Part shown: positions 60,831 to 64,000 of the stretch, piece by piece
How the letters are laid out: every line of letters begins with the position of its first letter
Numbering within the stretch: position 1 is the stretch's first letter
NCBI RefSeq assembly: GCF_019218755.1
Contig: NZ_JAHUWZ010000008.1
Span: 124,001 to 188,000, forward strand
Source of the DNA: Acidovorax sp. sif1233
GTDB taxonomy: Bacteria > Pseudomonadota > Gammaproteobacteria > Burkholderiales > Burkholderiaceae_C
Reading direction: 5' to 3'
DNA length: 64,000 nt
Notes under the pieces: model-generated
Database searches by the model: none
The model's input: the letters and a program-made list of their open reading frames with translations, nothing else
Told to the model about the DNA's origin: nothing
Made by a program: the position numbers and the translations under genes

Positions 60831-62048
60831 TCAAGTGGGTTGTGCGGCTGCAGCGGGACCTGCTTCGGCAGACGGCTTGGCGGCGCCAAACCAGGCGGTG
60901 TTGTCTTGGCCGAGCGCAGGCGCGCCGCGGCGAATAGGGGGGCGCTGCCCATTGATGCGGTAAGGCGCCGCATGGACGGATACCGTCCGGCCATCTGGAG
61001 CGACCTGGTCGACCAGAAGCTGGCTTTCGGCGATATAGGGATGCTCCAGCAGGTCCGCGATGTCACAGACCGGGCCGGCAGTGATGTCCCGCACCGCGAA
61101 GAACTCCAGCGCCTCCGGCAGCGTGAGTTGGGTGATGTGCCCCTGGATGAGCGCATCCAGGGCGTCTATGTTCTTCAGCCGCGCCTCATGGGAGGAAAAC
61201 CGCGGGTCCTGAAGGCCTTGCGGGTAGCCGATGCCTTCGAACAAGCGGGCCAGCGTGCCCTCCATGCCGGCCGACAAGGCCACCCACTTCTCGTCGCGGG
61301 TCTTGTAGACGTTGCGCGGTGCATGGGTGGGCGAACGGCTGCCCGACCGCGGCGTCGACTTGCCCGTCAGCTGGAACTCCGCTGCCTGGGGCCCGAGGAT
61401 GGAGAACAGCGGTTCGAACAACGACAGGTCAATCTCCTGGACCGATGCGTTCGCATTGCCACGCTGGCCATGGAGCGCGGCGAGCGCCAGCGCGGCGCCG
61501 TAGATGCCGGCCACGGAATCGGCCATGGCAAAGGGTGGAAGCACCGGCGGCAGGTCGGCGAAGCCATTCATGGCCGCGAAGCCGCTCATGGCTTCAATCA
61601 GCGAGCCGAAACCACCCTTGCTTGCAAACTGGCCCGTCTGGCCCCAGCCGGAGATGCGAACCACCACCAGCTTCGGGTTCAAGGCATTGAGCCGGTCCTT
61701 GCCGAGTCCCATGCGCTCCAGCGTGCCAGGGCGGAAGTTCTCGACCAGGATGTCGGCATCGGCCAGGAGAACCGTCAGCCTGGCCATGTCGTCCCCGGTG
61801 CGCAGGTTGAGCTCGACGCTGTCCTTGTTGCGGCTGTACGCGAGCCAGTAGGTGCTCATGCCTTCGCGCTGCCAGGCGCGCAGCTCGTCGCCCTTGCGCG
61901 GCGGCTCCACCTTGATGACCGTGGCGCCGAGGTCTGCGAGCACGTGGGTCAGCATGTTTCCAGACACCAGGCGCGAGAGGTCGACGACTTTCACCCCCGA
62001 CAGGGGTTGCGTGCCGCCACGGGCCGAAGAGTGGTTTTGTGGGTTCAT
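60831..62048 (-). CDS. CaiB/BaiF-family CoA-transferase
   Basis: A 405-residue class-III CoA-transferase, distinct from 53817-54989. Motifs: VKVVDLSRLVSGNMLTHVLA, GATVIKVEPPRKGDELRAW, ELNLRTGDDMARLTVLLADA, GGFGSLIEAMSGFAAMNG. AGGAG lies just before ATG 62048. It is coupled with the downstream CitE-type lyase and Bug gene and is divergent from a LysR regulator, so it activates the acid that the lyase then cleaves (inference). Confidence 0.9.
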   Translation of the reverse strand: MNPQNHSSARGGTQPLSGVKVVDLSRLVSGNMLTHVLADLGATVIKVEPPRKGDELRAWQREGMSTYWLAYSRNKDSVELNLRTGDDMARLTVLLADADILVENFRPGTLERMGLGKDRLNALNPKLVVVRISGWGQTGQFASKGGFGSLIEAMSGFAAMNGFADLPPVLPPFAMADSVAGIYGAALALAALHGQRGNANASVQEIDLSLFEPLFSILGPQAAEFQLTGKSTPRSGSRSPTHAPRNVYKTRDEKWVALSAGMEGTLARLFEGIGYPQGLQDPRFSSHEARLKNIDALDALIQGHITQLTLPEALEFFAVRDITAGPVCDIADLLEHPYIAESQLLVDQVAPDGRTVSVHAAPYRINGQRPPIRRGAPALGQDNTAWFGAAKPSAEAGPAAAAQPT

Positions 62049-62135
62049 CAGTAGCTCCTGGGGCAAGTCTCTGTTTTCAGCTGATATCTGTAAAATACAT
62101 TCGACATCTACTGGATATCGCAAAAATCAATATCA
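62049..62135. promoter_or_regulatory. LysR/CaiB divergent region with GATATC repeats
   Basis: 87 bp, notably AT-rich, with GATATC near 62083-62088 and again near 62112-62117, about 30 bp apart, flanking TGTAAAATACATTCGAC. The spacing fits a LysR recognition and activation site pair. Confidence 0.4.
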
Positions 62136-63071
62136 ATGGAACTGCGCCAACTTCGGTACCTGATTGGGGTCTGTGAGGCGGGGGGCGTGCTGGCTGCGTC
62201 CAAGACCTTGCACGTGGCGCAGCCAGCGCTGAGCCAGAGCATTTCCTCGCTGGAGGGCGAGCTGGGGGTGCAGCTGTTCGTGCGGACGAACCGGGGAATG
62301 ACCCTCACGGATGCGGGCCGCACCATGCTTGAACACGCGCGGGTTGTGCTTGCCGACATCGAGCGGGCCCGCAGTGCCGTTCAGCATTCGGCACTGGACA
62401 TCCAGGGTGAGATGGCCGTGGGGTTGCCGACGACCGTGGCGCTGGTGGCAACGCTGCCCATCCTGCGCGCCACCAGGACGCGGTACCCGAAGCTGAAGCT
62501 CAAGATCATCGAGAGCCACAGCGGCTTTCTGGGCGAGTGGCTGCGCGCCGGACGGCTGGACCTGTCGGTTCTGTTCGTATCCGGCAATGAGCCGGCTTTC
62601 GAGTACCGCCTGCTTCTTGAAGAACGGCTCGCGCTGGTGACCACGCCCCAGGACACACCTGCCACCAGGGAGATTTCCTTGAAGTCTCTGGCCTCCCGCC
62701 CGCTCGTGCTTCCCGCCCAGGAACACGGGTTGCGCAGGATCATCGACAGGGTGTGCGCGGAGCATGGAGTGGAGCTGGAAGTGATTGCGGAGATTGACTC
62801 GCTGCCGAACATCAAGAAGGCGGTGCAGGAAGGCATGGCCAGCACCATCCTGTCGCCGGGCGCGGTTGCCGACGAGGTGCAGGCGGGCCACCTGGCGGTC
62901 ACCACCATCACCCGGCCGCACATCCCGCGCCAAGTGGCATGTGCGACCTCGATGACGCGCCCCGTGACGCCGGCGACCGCGGCCATGATTTCGCTGGTGA
63001 CCGAGGAAATGCGCTCGCTGGTTGAGCAAGGGCTCTGGCCAGCGGAGTGGATTGGCGACGCGCCTGCCTAG
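62136..63071 (+). CDS. LysR-family regulator (CatR/NAC-like)
   Basis: A 311-residue regulator. N-terminal winged helix MELRQLRYLIGVCEAGGVLA then AQPALSQSISSLEGELGVQL; co-inducer domain to the end. Divergent from the CaiB-CitE-Bug operon, which it probably controls. Convergent with the carboxylesterase gene; no clear terminator in the 40-bp gap. Confidence 0.9.
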   Translation: MELRQLRYLIGVCEAGGVLAASKTLHVAQPALSQSISSLEGELGVQLFVRTNRGMTLTDAGRTMLEHARVVLADIERARSAVQHSALDIQGEMAVGLPTTVALVATLPILRATRTRYPKLKLKIIESHSGFLGEWLRAGRLDLSVLFVSGNEPAFEYRLLLEERLALVTTPQDTPATREISLKSLASRPLVLPAQEHGLRRIIDRVCAEHGVELEVIAEIDSLPNIKKAVQEGMASTILSPGAVADEVQAGHLAVTTITRPHIPRQVACATSMTRPVTPATAAMISLVTEEMRSLVEQGLWPAEWIGDAPA

Positions 63072-63111
63072 GCGGCCAGACAGCGGTGGGGATACCCCTT
63101 GCGCAGGTGCA

Positions 63112-64000
63112 TCAGCGCCCCGCTGAGCTGAAGTGGTCGCGCACGAAGTCGATGCCCTTGCCGTTGTAGCCTGCGCGCAGGGCCGGACTGGCTCCAAACT
63201 CCATGTACGACTGCTCTTGGGCGCTGTACGGCTTCCAGGCACTCAAGCCCTGGCCGTTGGGGTCGCCGGTCTTTGCGAACTGCACCCAGGCATCCGCCAT
63301 CGTTCTTGCGACGGTTGCATCGACAGCATTGAAGGGGCGGTTCTTCCCGCGGTGCGGTGACTGCAGGTTGTCGAAGACGAACTGCAGCTCATCCCCGTGG
63401 ATGGGCATTGCCGCCGCCTCATTGCGATGGCGGGTGAACACGTAGCGGTAGCTTTTCAGTCCATGGTCCTGGTAACGCGCCAGCAGTTCCCGCGTGCCAA
63501 AGAGGTACTCCGTATCAGCGTAGAGGTCGGCCAGCGCCTGAGGAACCTTGTCGTCGCTGGCCACGGCGTACGCGGCCCAGGCTGCCTGCTCCCTGCCCTT
63601 GAAGGACTGCTGGACGAAGCCCTGGAAATCCGCCACGGTCTTGATGGACCAGTTGCGGGTGGCCCCGCCCCCCTCGTTCTCGTTGTTTCCAACAAGGATG
63701 GGGACCTTGGCGAACTTGCCGGTGGCGTACGCCTGGTAGTCGGGCGTCTTCACGGCGTAGCCATCGTTGATGATGCTCACCGGCCTTCCGGTGGCGAGAG
63801 ACCGGCCAGAGGGCTGCTTTTTGAACAATTCCACGAAGTCGGTAGCAGGGAGCTTGCGCAGCGCGCCCAGGTCGCTGCCGAAACGCAGCCCGTACAGCTC
63901 CGCATCCTTCAGCGCCATCGTCGGGCGCATCACACCCACGCTCTGCATGATCGCCTTCTGGAACGTGCCCTGGGCCATGTCCGTGGTCATGAGCGTGCTG
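63112..64000 (-). CDS. Type-B carboxylesterase, N-terminal half beyond the window
   Basis: 296 residues of the C-terminal part of a COesterase-family alpha/beta hydrolase; the reading frame continues past 64000 (S-T-L before Met63990). Visible landmarks: MTTDMAQGTFQKAIMQS (following the nucleophile elbow), VPILVGNNENEG, the catalytic His in PIHGDELQFVFDN, and DAWVQFAKTGDPNG. Such enzymes hydrolyse carboxylic esters; the substrate is unknown. Confidence 0.85.
   Translation of the reverse strand, partial: STLMTTDMAQGTFQKAIMQSVGVMRPTMALKDAELYGLRFGSDLGALRKLPATDFVELFKKQPSGRSLATGRPVSIINDGYAVKTPDYQAYATGKFAKVPILVGNNENEGGGATRNWSIKTVADFQGFVQQSFKGREQAAWAAYAVASDDKVPQALADLYADTEYLFGTRELLARYQDHGLKSYRYVFTRHRNEAAAMPIHGDELQFVFDNLQSPHRGKNRPFNAVDATVARTMADAWVQFAKTGDPNGQGLSAWKPYSAQEQSYMEFGASPALRAGYNGKGIDFVRDHFSSAGR

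Noticed and set aside
1-64000. tRNA, rRNA, CRISPR arrays, insertion sequences, prophage genes and attachment sites
   Set aside because: No tRNA cloverleaf or rRNA signature, no regularly spaced repeats, and no transposase, integrase or phage gene was recognised on either strand by eye.

Overview
The window is high-GC, densely packed chromosomal DNA from a betaproteobacterium, most likely a Comamonadaceae member close to Acidovorax. The reasons are the run of tripartite-tricarboxylate (Bug) binding proteins, the yggS/pilT/pilU and rsmI/yraN/diaA/dolP neighbourhoods, IPTL-CTERM protein sorting, and two short intergenic repeat families that I recall from this family. I saw no rRNA, tRNA, CRISPR array, prophage or transposase.

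Layout. 1-7.5 kb: a single-chain biotin-dependent acyl-CoA carboxylase (runs off the left edge) with an acyl-CoA synthetase, divergent from a TetR regulator, a Bug protein and a branched-chain-type ABC binding protein. 7.7-13.6 kb: threonine aldolase, yggS, then pilT, a cNMP-binding-domain protein and pilU (type IV pilus retraction), and a 3-hydroxyisobutyrate dehydrogenase-type enzyme. 13.7-18.8 kb: conserved dolP/diaA/yraN against rsmI, a YegD-type Hsp70, and a Fur-family regulator. 19.1-28.5 kb: a CHASE3/PAS/GAF/GGDEF/EAL protein, a large lipoprotein-like IPTL-CTERM protein, and a NarL-type two-component pair.

28.7-38.9 kb is the most interesting block. A complete pgaABCD operon (poly-N-acetylglucosamine biofilm polysaccharide) continues into a DctB-like kinase and a sigma-54 activator response regulator. 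A perfect-consensus sigma-54 promoter lies about 275 bp upstream of pgaA. The operon therefore appears to encode its own dedicated activator.

39.2-44.8 kb: a MocR-type regulator divergent from benE, a second yggS paralogue and a class-I glutamine amidotransferase, followed by an EamA exporter with a His-rich tail. 44.9-51.0 kb: a LacI-controlled catabolic cluster (SDR, SnoaL-like, cupin dioxygenase, two Bug proteins, metallo-beta-lactamase-fold hydrolase) with three near-identical LacI operators. 51.3-64 kb: catabolic clusters with two CaiB CoA-transferases, a MaoC-type hydratase, a CitE-type lyase, hydroxypyruvate reductase, glycerate kinase, two more Bug proteins, two LysR regulators, a truncated LysR remnant, and a carboxylesterase cut by the right edge.

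The accessory part reads as uptake (Bug proteins), CoA activation, hydration or lyase cleavage, and entry of C2/C3 products into central metabolism. The housekeeping part is vertically conserved. Start sites were chosen by homology and ribosome-binding sites; several coding regions run open far upstream because of the high GC content.
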